33,557 nucleotides of DNA from Clostridiales bacterium (GTDB lineage Bacteria > Bacillota > Clostridia > Oscillospirales > Oscillospiraceae). This document shows positions 7,294-15,996 of the stretch, one piece after another. The notes under the pieces are model-generated. The model was not told the origin of the DNA, did not search any database, and was given only the letters and a program-made list of their open reading frames with translations. A program made the translations under genes and the position numbers. Each line of letters begins with the position of its first letter. Positions within the stretch are counted from its first letter, which is position 1. The stretch lies in contig JAJPXR010000220.1 of NCBI GenBank assembly GCA_021205375.1, forward strand, positions 5,589-39,145, given 5' to 3'.

Positions 7294-8733
7294 TTATTTC
7301 CTTATCTTTTTCATTACCATGTCAATTCCTTCAAACAGCATACTGTCTCTTGTGATGAGCAGTTCCAGCGCATACACAGCAACGCCCACCGCTATCTGAA
7401 TAAGCAGCACCTTGACGCCCTTCCCCAAAACAGTACCAATGAAGTAAACGACAGCGCCCATGATCCCGCCGCAAATGAAATATTTGATCGCCGGCAGGAA
7501 GCACTTGCAAAGATTCATCTGTTTTCTGATCAAAAATGCCTGAACGACCAAAACCGAAAGCTCCGCACATACGGTAGCAATCGACGCACCGATGGCGTCA
7601 AACCGCACAATCAGGACCCAGTTCAGCACAAAGTTGACCACGGCCCCTGTGAAAACAGAGATCGTATAATATTTTTCCTGCTTCGTGGGGAGAAGATACT
7701 GCTTCCCGATCACGTTGCTCATTGCAATGAAGATCAGAATTGGCGATATGACGACCATCAGCACCGCAACTTCATCGTAACCCGGTCCGAAGAAAATCGG
7801 CACAAATGTCTTTGCCACGCCGCAGATGCCAAAGAGGATCGCAAAACCAAGCATGAAAACAAAGTGAAACGCTTTCTTGATGCTCTTTTCGATCACATCC
7901 ATTTTTCCCTGCGCGAACGCATAGGACATTGCCGGGAGCATCACCGTGCCCAGAGAAGTGACAAGCATCAGCGCCACTTTGATGATTTTTGACGCCTGCG
8001 TATAATAGCCGACCTCATCGATATTGGAAGCGAATACACCCAGCATCGTTTTGTCCAGCACAGTGTATACTTCTGTCGCAAGCTGCGGCAGGAATAAAAT
8101 AAGCGACGGTTTCAAATGCCGGAGGACGTCACGGGGATGGATAGCAACCTTCACCAGGTACTTTGGAAGCGATATCCACAAGCTGATATTTCCAATAAAA
8201 ATCGGAAGCGTCAAACACATGGTATAAATCAGCACATCTTCCGACGACTTCACGAATAAAAAGACTGCAACGATTCCAGCCAGCTTTATGATCGTGTTTC
8301 GAATGACGGTTACCTTGAAATTTTCCAGTCCCATAAAAAACCAGGAAACATCAAAGGCTGTGGCGATGATTTCAATCATCAGGATCTGATAGACAGATTT
8401 ATACTCTGTACCAAGTCCAAATATAAGGAAATAAATCAGAGCAAATAGGAATACGCCTGCACAGCGCAGCAATGTGACCTGCCAGAACACCTCAGAACGC
8501 TTTTTCTGATCGTCTCTCGCAAAGGCGATTTCCCGCTGTCCGTAAATCGTCGTACCGACTGCGCCGGCAAGCATGAAATAGGTGGCAATAGACTGCGCGT
8601 AGCTGTAAATGCCAATGCCCGTAGCGCCCAGAACGCGGGAGACATATGGCGTCGTGATCAGTGGCGCGATCAGCGCCAGGACCTGGTAGGATGTGTTATA
8701 GATGTAGTTTTTTATGACGCTTGGCTTTTTCAT
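7294..8733 (-). CDS. wzx: Wzx-type polysaccharide flippase
   Basis: 479 residues, a polytopic membrane protein of the MATE/MOP polysaccharide-exporter family (Polysacc_synt). It starts with the family-typical KNYIYNTSYQ and APLITTPYVSRVLG segments, and hydrophobic helices span the whole length. Members move lipid-linked oligosaccharide repeat units from the inner to the outer leaflet of the membrane. The ATG overlaps the stop of the polymerase frame (ATGA at 8730-8733), so translation is probably coupled. It is the last gene of the operon, 118 bases before the terminator. The symbol is by role; sequence alone does not show the substrate. Confidence 0.88.
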   Translation of the reverse strand: MKKPSVIKNYIYNTSYQVLALIAPLITTPYVSRVLGATGIGIYSYAQSIATYFMLAGAVGTTIYGQREIAFARDDQKKRSEVFWQVTLLRCAGVFLFALIYFLIFGLGTEYKSVYQILMIEIIATAFDVSWFFMGLENFKVTVIRNTIIKLAGIVAVFLFVKSSEDVLIYTMCLTLPIFIGNISLWISLPKYLVKVAIHPRDVLRHLKPSLILFLPQLATEVYTVLDKTMLGVFASNIDEVGYYTQASKIIKVALMLVTSLGTVMLPAMSYAFAQGKMDVIEKSIKKAFHFVFMLGFAILFGICGVAKTFVPIFFGPGYDEVAVLMVVISPILIFIAMSNVIGKQYLLPTKQEKYYTISVFTGAVVNFVLNWVLIVRFDAIGASIATVCAELSVLVVQAFLIRKQMNLCKCFLPAIKYFICGGIMGAVVYFIGTVLGKGVKVLLIQIAVGVAVYALELLITRDSMLFEGIDMVMKKIRK

Positions 8734-9098
8734 TGTAAGACCCTTCGCTTTTTTCTACTCCGTTGCAGGGACGAGTTCCTATTGGATAACAGGTAAATCC
8801 CTAAAATAATTACAAATGGATTGTACGCAATATCAATAAGGTACTGATTTATAATACTGGACACCGCAATCAGCACGATTATTATCGACAATTTGAGTTT
8901 TTTTTCCAATGTCACTTTTCTTGCAATATAGGTGTATGCAATCAGCATGATCGCAAATAAAATAACACCGTAAATCATAATAATCTGCAAATAGGATGAA
9001 TCAATATAAGTTGTTCCTATCTTCGTATCATAATCATAAATTTTGTACCCGTTCCCCTGCATTTTGATGGATTGACCGAACAGAGTAAATCCATACAT
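8730..9098 (-). CDS. Wzy-like polysaccharide polymerase, C-terminal fragment
   Basis: The reading frame is open from codon 9140 and directly continues the upstream polymerase frame after TAG 9143-9141. The best restart is ATG 9098, preceded by AAGGTGAT; TTG 9140 immediately follows the stop. The fragment carries the periplasmic-loop pattern typical of Wzy/EpsG-like polymerases (G-x-Y-D and YIDSSYLQIIMIYG), then two or three hydrophobic helices and a basic tail. On its own it lacks most of the transmembrane core and is unlikely to work. It ends in TGA overlapping the flippase ATG. Sequence here is AT-rich compared with the flanks. Confidence 0.65.
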   Translation of the reverse strand: MYGFTLFGQSIKMQGNGYKIYDYDTKIGTTYIDSSYLQIIMIYGVILFAIMLIAYTYIARKVTLEKKLKLSIIIVLIAVSSIINQYLIDIAYNPFVIILGIYLLSNRNSSLQRSRKKRRVLQ

Positions 9099-9140
9099 GT
9101 CAATCACCTTTTTACCAATTTTCAGACGATTACTAAACAA

Positions 9141-9953
9141 CTATTCATCAAGCAAAACCCAGAAATGGCTTGAGCTAGAATACAAATAAGTGATCCCCAC
9201 AGAAAAAATGCCGCAAACCAACGTAACCCATTGCGTCGCAAAGGCAAACCGTTTACTTTGAAAAATTTTTCTCTTGTAATCATACAAAAGGAACAAAATT
9301 AACGTTGCTAAAATCATCAGCTCCGAAAGTCTCGCATTACAGTATCTATCTAAAAAAGCTATGATGAAAATATGAATAATAACATCCAATAACTTCATCT
9401 TATGCTTTCTAATATAATGGTACGCGAGAATCAAAAAGAACACATGCGCTGCAAAATCCGTAGAATAAACGATTCCAAAAGAATAACGGACAGTTCCTGT
9501 ACTTGGCCGCACCGTCGAATAATTGACGATAATTCCTGACAAACTACAGAACATTGCAATTAAAAGATAAATTGTGCCTAAAATCAAATATGTCTTAACA
9601 ATTTTTTTATCATCCACACCACGGCAACCCACGGCAAGCAAAATAAAATCCAAAAGCGTTGCCGTGCTGCTCGAAAATATGGAAATTGCAGCGAACCCCA
9701 CCAAAAGCGCAATCACAGATAATTGCTTAATGTTATAACGGTCAAGAAATGCACATTTGACGAAAATCAGGATGACAGAGAAAACTCGCACCACATTAAG
9801 GAGCGATGAGATATTCATTACCCCCTTAAAGGTGGTTGTGTTATAAAAATCACACGTAAAAAGCAGGAAAAATGCCAAAAAATATGTCACATCTTTCGCT
9901 CTCAGGGACAAAGAGATTTTCCAAGCCGAGGGCTTTCTAACTGAAATTTCCAT
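9141..9953 (-). CDS. Wzy-like polysaccharide polymerase, N-terminal part (ends at in-frame amber)
   Basis: About 270 residues from ATG 9953, chosen because AGGTGA lies seven bases upstream; TTG 9959 is an alternative. It is a polytopic membrane protein with eight or nine hydrophobic segments and small polar loops. Together with the in-frame continuation it would be about 407 residues, a normal size for an O-antigen or exopolysaccharide polymerase. Position between the glycosyltransferase and the flippase supports the role: joining repeat units on the outer face. The frame ends in TAG at 9143-9141 within a loop reading LLDE-stop-LFSNRL. A TGG-to-TAG change of a Trp codon would explain it. Wzy proteins diverge strongly, so the family call rests on topology, motif style and context. 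Confidence 0.7.
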   Translation of the reverse strand: MEISVRKPSAWKISLSLRAKDVTYFLAFFLLFTCDFYNTTTFKGVMNISSLLNVVRVFSVILIFVKCAFLDRYNIKQLSVIALLVGFAAISIFSSSTATLLDFILLAVGCRGVDDKKIVKTYLILGTIYLLIAMFCSLSGIIVNYSTVRPSTGTVRYSFGIVYSTDFAAHVFFLILAYHYIRKHKMKLLDVIIHIFIIAFLDRYCNARLSELMILATLILFLLYDYKRKIFQSKRFAFATQWVTLVCGIFSVGITYLYSSSSHFWVLLDE

Positions 9954-10065
9954 GCTCAATCACCTACTATCAAATCGCCAAAGCAAACTATATCTATATC
10001 TCTGTTGATTTTTCCCCGCAATTTGCCTTTCGGTTTTCTGATTTTAAGGATCATATTCTCACACT

Positions 10066-11112
10066 CTATCTGAATCTCATCTTCAGCTTGGCATAAAGCT
10101 CCAATCCGAACAAAAACTTCGCCTTCATACAAACAGCGGAATACTTATGCTGGTCCTCCAGGTATTTGATCTCGCAGTTCCTGATGGCCGATGAAAACGG
10201 CTCTTCCCCCAGCGTTTTTTTCAGCTCCGCATACCGTTCCGACCTGGTTTTCGGATTCTTGGGATTGAAAAAGTATTTGCTCAACTGGGATGTCAAAAAC
10301 GCCACCTCTCGGTTGGCTTCCGCAACCACAAAGGTGTGGTCTTTTCCGGTCTCTGCAATAAACCTTCGCACAAGTTCACTGTTTCGTTTCAGGATGTCCA
10401 CGGAGACCGGTTTAAACGCATGGGTCAGCGAAGACCCAACAATGCGGTAATTGTACGTATGTTCATCGTTGTAATAAAACTTTTTAACGTGGTTCAGAAG
10501 ATATAAGCTGTAAACGCCATCGTCAAACACGCCCTTGGCGTAGGGGTCAAACCGGATGTGGTTGTCCTTGATGATGGACAGCTTGACAAATTTGCCCCAC
10601 GGCGCGGCATATCCGTTCGAAAGGCCCTTCACATAGTAAGGGCTGAATTTATGGCAGAGGACATATTTTTGAATGCTCTGGATCGTCTCTGGGTCGTCTG
10701 TAAAAAAGATTTGTGAAAACTGGTGAAGGCGTTTCTGATAAGTATCCGCCATAATGACGCAATCGGACATGATGCAATCCGCACCGGTCTGCTCCGCATC
10801 GCGCATCAGCTTCTCACAGGCGTCCAATTCGATCCAGTCATCGGAATCGACAAAATACGCCCACTCGCCGCTTGCGGCGTCAATGCCCGTATTTCGTGCC
10901 TCAGAAACACCGGCGTTCTTCTTGTGGATGACCGTTACCCTTGCGTCCTTCGCCGCGTATTCATCACAAATCTGAGGACAGTTGTCCGGTGAACCGTCAT
11001 CGACCAGGATCAACTCGAAATCCGTGTAGGTCTGTCCAAGGATACTATCCACACACTGATGAATGTATTTTTCTACGCCGTAAACCGGAACGATAAAGCT
11101 GATTTTTGGCAT
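10066..11112 (-). CDS. GT2 family glycosyltransferase
   Basis: 348 residues from ATG 11112, chosen because GAAGGAG lies at the right distance; an upstream in-frame start at 11148 has none. A GT-A fold family 2 domain fills the first ~220 residues: ISFIVPVYGVEKYI at the N-terminus, VDDGS (37-41) for nucleotide binding, NAGVSEARNTG, and the DSDDW (89-93) metal-binding DxD. Such enzymes are cytoplasmic or membrane-associated and transfer one sugar from a nucleotide donor to the lipid-linked acceptor. It is the only glycosyltransferase in the operon besides the initiating one, so the repeat unit encoded here may be small or use enzymes from elsewhere. It ends in TAG at a natural-looking C-terminus, which shows that TAG is an ordinary stop here. 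Confidence 0.9.
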   Translation of the reverse strand: MPKISFIVPVYGVEKYIHQCVDSILGQTYTDFELILVDDGSPDNCPQICDEYAAKDARVTVIHKKNAGVSEARNTGIDAASGEWAYFVDSDDWIELDACEKLMRDAEQTGADCIMSDCVIMADTYQKRLHQFSQIFFTDDPETIQSIQKYVLCHKFSPYYVKGLSNGYAAPWGKFVKLSIIKDNHIRFDPYAKGVFDDGVYSLYLLNHVKKFYYNDEHTYNYRIVGSSLTHAFKPVSVDILKRNSELVRRFIAETGKDHTFVVAEANREVAFLTSQLSKYFFNPKNPKTRSERYAELKKTLGEEPFSSAIRNCEIKYLEDQHKYSAVCMKAKFLFGLELYAKLKMRFR

Positions 11113-11212
11113 CTTGTTAGACTCCTTCAATTGTTTTTTGCCCGTCATTGCAATGGGATCACATACCGCTCTCCCATCAGGGTTTGATCGAAACCCGACT
11201 GTAAAAGCAGCC

Positions 11213-12121
11213 TCAGCCCTTTTTGCAAACGAACTGTACGGTATCCTTCACAATATCGGCGAAGGAATGAGGCGGCTTCCACCCCAGATCCTGATACAAA
11301 AGGCTGCTGTCCATCCCCGCGTTCAGGGCATGTTTTTCATCTGGCTGCACCAGGATATCAACCTTTTTCCCTGTGACCTTTTCGGCCTCGTCCCGGACGA
11401 GGGCAGCCATCTCTGTAATGCCGGTCTGCCCGTCCGGTCCAAGGTTGTAGACGGGCTTCCAGGAATCTGGAGCCTTCTGCAAAAGAAACGTGATCGCCTG
11501 GGCGGCATCTCTGACATCCAGGAAGGAAAACTTTTGCGTTCCCCCGACAATGGAGAGGTTCTCCCCGGCCAAAGCGCTGCAAACGAATTTATAGAGCACA
11601 TTTTGGGGGACTGTATCCGTCGGTCCCATCAGCGAGGCCAGCCTCAGGCTGCAACCAGCCGTTGCGCCCTTGGAAAAATGGACCGCCTGCCGCAGCAATT
11701 CCTCTGCGCCGCACTTTGCCAGCGCATAAAGATACCCCGGCGCCAGCTCCGAATCCTCCGCCCCCAGCATGGCTTTTTCACTTCCATACACAGACTGGGA
11801 AGAGAGATTCAAAATCCCGGCGGCTCTGTTTTCCACAGCGGCCTGAAACAGCCGCCTTGAAAAATCAAGGCTTTGCGCCAGGCCAACGCCTACGGACTTG
11901 CGGCAGAACGCCCCATGGATGATGATGCAGTTCTCGTCGATCACGCCATGGCTGTTCAGCAGGTCCTCGTTGGAGAGAATACGGACATCGCGCCCTCGAA
12001 AAAGCGCCTCCGCCTTCGCTGGCGCAGAGGTCAACGCATAAATTTCATACCCGCTGCCTTCCAGTTGCCTGACCAATTCTCTGCCCAAGTATCCGGTCGC
12101 TCCGGTAATGACTATCTTCAT
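11213..12121 (-). CDS. NAD(P)-dependent epimerase/dehydratase (extended SDR)
   Basis: 302 residues, a soluble Rossmann enzyme. GATGYLG (7-13) is the cofactor-binding loop, SSQSVYG (107-113) supplies the catalytic Ser region, and Y132-x3-K136 is the active-site pair. Family members convert nucleotide sugars (epimerases, dehydratases, 4-reductases). Which reaction occurs cannot be told, and the motifs are not those of a clear GalE or RmlB. The start is supported by AGGAGTAAAG before ATG 12121. It lies between the third ATP-grasp gene (44-base gap) and the glycosyltransferase (100-base gap), so it probably supplies or finishes the nucleotide sugar, perhaps together with the DegT aminotransferase at the operon start. 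Confidence 0.85.
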   Translation of the reverse strand: MKIVITGATGYLGRELVRQLEGSGYEIYALTSAPAKAEALFRGRDVRILSNEDLLNSHGVIDENCIIIHGAFCRKSVGVGLAQSLDFSRRLFQAAVENRAAGILNLSSQSVYGSEKAMLGAEDSELAPGYLYALAKCGAEELLRQAVHFSKGATAGCSLRLASLMGPTDTVPQNVLYKFVCSALAGENLSIVGGTQKFSFLDVRDAAQAITFLLQKAPDSWKPVYNLGPDGQTGITEMAALVRDEAEKVTGKKVDILVQPDEKHALNAGMDSSLLYQDLGWKPPHSFADIVKDTVQFVCKKG

Positions 12122-12165
12122 GAAACTTTACTCCTGATACATTTTGGATTCTTTGTAAAACCGAT

Positions 12166-13470
12166 TTATTGCCCCCGATGAGCAAAAAGTCTCTCCGGCT
12201 CCATCTTGACCACCATGTTTTCTCCCTTATCGTTCAAAACCGTGATGTGCTCATTTAAATAGGCAATATCCTCTGCCATCTGTTCCCGGCTGTCACACAT
12301 CATGACAAAGCGGATCATCAGTTGCCGGAGCGTATCCCCATTTGGCGTTTCTGTCCCAACCGGATACCGGCTCTCATACTCGATGACACTCGGCGTATGG
12401 TTTACAGCTTGTTCCAGGCCCTCAATCATCCCTACTTTGCCGCCTTTCGCCACAAAGGACACAATGCCACAGCATTTCCCCTTCATATAAGGGTCCTCTT
12501 TCTCCGGGCAGAAGGTGACGCTCTTCCCAAGCAGGGCGTGTTCCACAAGCACGTGCATATAATTCACGCCGTTCGTTCTCGCCAAAAAGCGATATGGGGC
12601 CTCTCCCGCCGAGCGCAGCCCCGCCTCAAAAATGTGAAATCCAGTTTCCGGGTCATACATCCCCTGAATGAACAGCACACCGTTTTTCATCCCCAGGCTC
12701 CTGCACAGGCGGAGCATGGGTTCATTCACTTGCTCCATAAAAGCGTCCAGGAACAGGGATGGAAACACACGTGCGGCGGGGATCGTTGTTACGTTTCCTT
12801 CATGAACAGCCACGGGATAACGGTTATCCATGCAGGACAGCGTCGGCACTCCGTTGCTTACCGTATAATGCGCGGTAAACTCTTCGCCCTTTACAAACTC
12901 TTCGACGATGATTTTTCCGCAATTGGAATGGGAAAAGGAATCTCCTTCCGCCTCCGTCAACTCATCCTCATTCATGCAGATATGTACCCCGGCAGATGTG
13001 GAAGCGTCCACCGGTTTGATGACAGCGGGATATTGGATGGTCTCTAAAACCGATTCCGGCAGCTTCTCCCCTGTAAAATAGGTATGCGGACACGGCACGC
13101 CGTTTTCTTCACAAAGTCTGCGGAACTGGTCTTTGCTCTCTACGCTATCCCACTGTTCTTTCGTACAATAAAATGAAAGACCATATTTTTCGGAGAGCGC
13201 CATCGCGTTCAGCAGATTAAATTCGCTGATGCCTGCCAGAACCCCGTCAACATGTTTTTCTTCGATGAGCTTGCTCAACGCCTCCAAATCGGCTGTGCTG
13301 ATCAGGACCGCCTCATCTGCGACCCGCTTGGCAGCCGAACGCTCTGGCGGATAGTAATCCGCCACTATTACATGTGCGCCATTCTCCCTCGCATATTGGA
13401 CAATATCAGTCGCTCCTACGTTGGAGCCGAGGACCAACAAGGTTTTCCCCTGAAAAAGCTGATTATCCAT
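12166..13470 (-). CDS. ATP-grasp ligase, third of the tandem set
   Basis: 434 residues, with a PurK-like pre-ATP-grasp Rossmann domain (TLLVLGSNVGATD, 10-22) and an ATP-grasp fold: PAVIKPVDASTSAG (148-161) is the phosphate-loop strand pair, IIVEEFVKGEEF (187-198) the adenine-side lid, and FEAGLRSAGE (281-290) the metal-binding strand. ATP-grasp enzymes activate a carboxylate as acyl-phosphate and join it to an amine or other nucleophile. This copy is longer and more divergent than the two upstream paralogues; its metal strand has AGLRSAGE instead of PRxGGN. AGGAGT precedes ATG 13470. The substrate is unknown. In a glycan operon, amide linkage of an amino acid to a sugar acid is the simplest guess. 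Confidence 0.85.
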   Translation of the reverse strand: MDNQLFQGKTLLVLGSNVGATDIVQYARENGAHVIVADYYPPERSAAKRVADEAVLISTADLEALSKLIEEKHVDGVLAGISEFNLLNAMALSEKYGLSFYCTKEQWDSVESKDQFRRLCEENGVPCPHTYFTGEKLPESVLETIQYPAVIKPVDASTSAGVHICMNEDELTEAEGDSFSHSNCGKIIVEEFVKGEEFTAHYTVSNGVPTLSCMDNRYPVAVHEGNVTTIPAARVFPSLFLDAFMEQVNEPMLRLCRSLGMKNGVLFIQGMYDPETGFHIFEAGLRSAGEAPYRFLARTNGVNYMHVLVEHALLGKSVTFCPEKEDPYMKGKCCGIVSFVAKGGKVGMIEGLEQAVNHTPSVIEYESRYPVGTETPNGDTLRQLMIRFVMMCDSREQMAEDIAYLNEHITVLNDKGENMVVKMEPERLFAHRGQ

Positions 13471-13518
13471 TCAGAATTACTCCTATTTTCTTTTCTAATA
13501 CGATAAAATGCCTTGCTT

Positions 13519-14715
13519 TTACTGAACCACAACCTGTATGTGGTCATATATATGGTTCACGGTCTCATTCATTTCATCTTGATTATCAAACCTAAGCACC
13601 AATGTCCCAATCGCAAAATTTGCCGCTGTGAATACATGAACTTCCTCTCCCGCTTTAACCCACAGATCCGTCTGATATAAATGAGGACGCAGCTTTTCAT
13701 CTGTCAGAAGTCTAACAAACTTGCCATTCTTATCGCTGTGCAAAACGATCTCCGCCCAGAATCCATCATACACGGGATCGGTCATAGGCATCACTTCGTC
13801 TCCAACTGCCGCACGAACAGCATTCTTGATTAATTCCTGTCCTGTTGCGTATTCCAGCACTTCTGCCAGACGGTTGCCACCGCCTCTTGGCGAACACTCC
13901 ATTATATACGGCTTCCCATTTGCTCCTTGCCGGGCCTCAATGTTATAAATTGAGGTTTTCAGATTCAAGAGCTTTATCAATCTCTGGATCTCGCTGCGGA
14001 GGGTATCCTGGATTTCCTGCGGCATTTCACAGGGCCATGTGTATGCGCATGGCGCATAAGGATTTTCAGCATTCAAATCAAACTTCTGGTTATTAAACGA
14101 TGCAAACACCAACTCGCCATCTATGCTAAAGCTATCTGTATCCGTCGAATCGCCTTGCTTTTCAATAAACTCTTCAACAATAAACTCGCTAGAAAGGGAA
14201 TATTCCAAGGCATTTACGATTGCACCTTTCAAGGCATTTGGATCATCTACTCTAGTGACGCCTTTACTCCCGGCAGAATCTGTAGGCTTAACGATAACTG
14301 GCCAACTAAAATCATAGGCCTCTTTCAGGGCTTCCTCCAGGGATGTATATCCTTTTGCTTTTGGGACGTTAAACCCATTTTCGGTCAGAAAATTTCGGAA
14401 CAATGCTTTATTTTGCATGATTCTTACTGACTCATACGGATTTGTCGGAAGTCCGAGCTTCTCCGCGACATAAGCTGCGGTCACGACACCGGGATCACAT
14501 GCAAATGACATAATCCCGTTCACCTGTAACTCCTGCGCTAAAACCAGAACCGCTTCCTTATCAATGATGCTGACATTATGATACTCGTCCGAATATTTAT
14601 GCGCATAATTATCAGGCAAATAGTCACAGGTAATCGTGTAATACCCCAACTCATGCGCTGCTTTTATCACCGGCCGAAGATATCTTGATCCGCCAAGTAA
14701 CAGCACTTTTTTCAT
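13519..14715 (-). CDS. ATP-grasp ligase, second of the tandem set
   Basis: 398 residues from ATG 14715; GGAGGTG eight bases upstream favours this over the in-frame ATG 14730, which would overlap that site. Domains: pre-ATP-grasp Rossmann (KKVLLLGGS, 2-10), then ATP-grasp with PVIVKPTDSAGSKG (139-152), FIVEEFIEK (178-186) and metal-binding MECSPRGGGNR (272-282). It is clearly paralogous to the gene just upstream. Both keep AAYVAEKLGLPxNPYESV at the same residues (80-97) and align almost without gaps, so they arose by duplication. A different spacer after the lid (GDSTDTDSFS) suggests a different substrate. The reaction is ATP-dependent carboxylate ligation by family. Substrate and product are unknown. 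Confidence 0.87.
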   Translation of the reverse strand: MKKVLLLGGSRYLRPVIKAAHELGYYTITCDYLPDNYAHKYSDEYHNVSIIDKEAVLVLAQELQVNGIMSFACDPGVVTAAYVAEKLGLPTNPYESVRIMQNKALFRNFLTENGFNVPKAKGYTSLEEALKEAYDFSWPVIVKPTDSAGSKGVTRVDDPNALKGAIVNALEYSLSSEFIVEEFIEKQGDSTDTDSFSIDGELVFASFNNQKFDLNAENPYAPCAYTWPCEMPQEIQDTLRSEIQRLIKLLNLKTSIYNIEARQGANGKPYIMECSPRGGGNRLAEVLEYATGQELIKNAVRAAVGDEVMPMTDPVYDGFWAEIVLHSDKNGKFVRLLTDEKLRPHLYQTDLWVKAGEEVHVFTAANFAIGTLVLRFDNQDEMNETVNHIYDHIQVVVQ

Positions 14716-14772
14716 GCCGCGCACCTCCATTCATAAGAATAGAGGTCTTCGATCAATGGGGTAGCGGCAATA

Positions 14773-15996
14773 TCAACGATAACTAGGAGCAGTACCCCCC
14801 CCCTGGACAATTTTCACATCTATAGATTGATTTATATTCTCCAGCATAAAATCCATTTCCTCCTGATTTTTGAACTTCAAGAAAATAATTCCGATCGCCT
14901 TGGCTGCATTGTCGAAGTATTCTACAGGGTCGCCCGGCTTCTTGTACACACATTCTTTCACGATATGTTCTTTCAGCTCTTCCGAATACTCGATTCCTTC
15001 GAAAGCGCCATTTTCCGCTGTGTGTAGATTGTGGGTGGCATAATACAACGTCCCTTTGGTTTCCTGGATGTCGATTGGCATCCCCATAGCAACGCGCACC
15101 GACATCTCAACCACATCCGTGTCAAATATCATACCCAGCAGATCGGGGATCATGTTCCCGCCGCTCCTGGGGCCAATGTCGATGGGCCACACTCTGTCAT
15201 TTTGATCGACGACCAACTCCACGTTCATCGGACCGGACACAATGCCGAGCTTATCGACCATCCTCTGCAAAGTGTCTTTCACATGTTCCGTATCCACTTC
15301 GCTTAACAGCAAAGGATAACTTTTCCCTACCGGGACCAATGGATTCACACGGTTGTCCCTGTGGCAGTTCATAAGGCCCCATTGGATCACCTTTCCCTCA
15401 TATACAAAGATGTCTCCGCCGATCAGGTACTTATGCTTCTTTTCAATATACTCTTCCACGATCAGGCGATGGGTTCTTGAAAAGGAAAATGCAAATTCCG
15501 CTGCCTGCGACAACCCGTCCCAACTGTGAAGCACGGTTGCTCCCTTGCTCCCGGAAGAGTCAACAGGCTTTACAATGACCGGAAGGCGATAGCGGCAGAT
15601 GTCCTTCTCAATTTCCTGCTGCGCTGCATAGCCGTTCGACACTGGCGCACAAAAGCCGTTTTCCTGCAAAAATCGCCGGAACTTATCCTTATTACACAGG
15701 ATTTGAACAGATTCATACGGATTCCCCGGCAGTCCCAGCTTCTCCGCCACATACGCGGCGGTGGGCGCCGCCGGGTCGGAGGCGTAGGCAAGGACGCCGT
15801 CGATTTTTTCCTTTTCTGCCACTTTCAAAACGGCTTCCTTGTCCGTCGTGCTGACCAGATAAAAGCGGTCCGCCGCGTACTGCCCCGGATTATCCGTGAG
15901 ATAATCACAGAGTACCGTGTAAAAGCCCAGTCTCTTTGCGGTCTCGATTGCAATGACCTGCTGCGCAGACCCGCCGAGTAACAGTATCTTTTTCAT
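14773..15996 (-). CDS. ATP-grasp ligase, first of the tandem set
   Basis: 407 residues. N-terminal Rossmann (KKILLLGGS, 2-10), ATP-grasp motifs PVIVKPVDSSGSKG (139-152), LIVEEYIEKKH (178-188), NVELVV (258-263) and PIDIGPRSGGN (271-281). The metal strand has Asp where the second copy has Glu. The ATG overlaps the stop of the sugar transferase (ATGA, 15993-15996), so the two are translationally coupled. The C-terminus ends VKIVQ, like its paralogue, and then adds a short tail read through a run of nine C on the + strand (14785-14793). A one-base change in that run would alter only this tail. Family chemistry is amide or peptide-like bond formation using ATP. The actual substrate is unknown. Confidence 0.87.
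   Translation of the reverse strand: MKKILLLGGSAQQVIAIETAKRLGFYTVLCDYLTDNPGQYAADRFYLVSTTDKEAVLKVAEKEKIDGVLAYASDPAAPTAAYVAEKLGLPGNPYESVQILCNKDKFRRFLQENGFCAPVSNGYAAQQEIEKDICRYRLPVIVKPVDSSGSKGATVLHSWDGLSQAAEFAFSFSRTHRLIVEEYIEKKHKYLIGGDIFVYEGKVIQWGLMNCHRDNRVNPLVPVGKSYPLLLSEVDTEHVKDTLQRMVDKLGIVSGPMNVELVVDQNDRVWPIDIGPRSGGNMIPDLLGMIFDTDVVEMSVRVAMGMPIDIQETKGTLYYATHNLHTAENGAFEGIEYSEELKEHIVKECVYKKPGDPVEYFDNAAKAIGIIFLKFKNQEEMDFMLENINQSIDVKIVQGGGTAPSYR
14785..14793. repeat. Nine-base homopolymer (C9/G9) in the 3' end of an ATP-grasp gene
   Basis: Nine C on the + strand, read as GGG GGG GGT in the gene. With eight, the frame would run 29 codons past the normal domain end and stop in a TGA overlapping the next gene's ATG 14715. 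With ten it would stop four codons later. Tracts of this length can vary by slippage. Confidence 0.8.

Noticed and set aside
6829..7992. 387-codon + strand frame across the intergenic region and flippase 3' end
   Set aside because: It runs through a terminator and opposite the flippase; no start signal and low-quality composition.
2607..9143. Recoding of TAG as an amino acid, because two genes have in-frame TAG
   Set aside because: TAG ends other genes at natural C-termini (GT2 glycosyltransferase at 10066, OppB-like permease at 26753), and no suppressor tRNA is visible. Mutation or sequence error is simpler.
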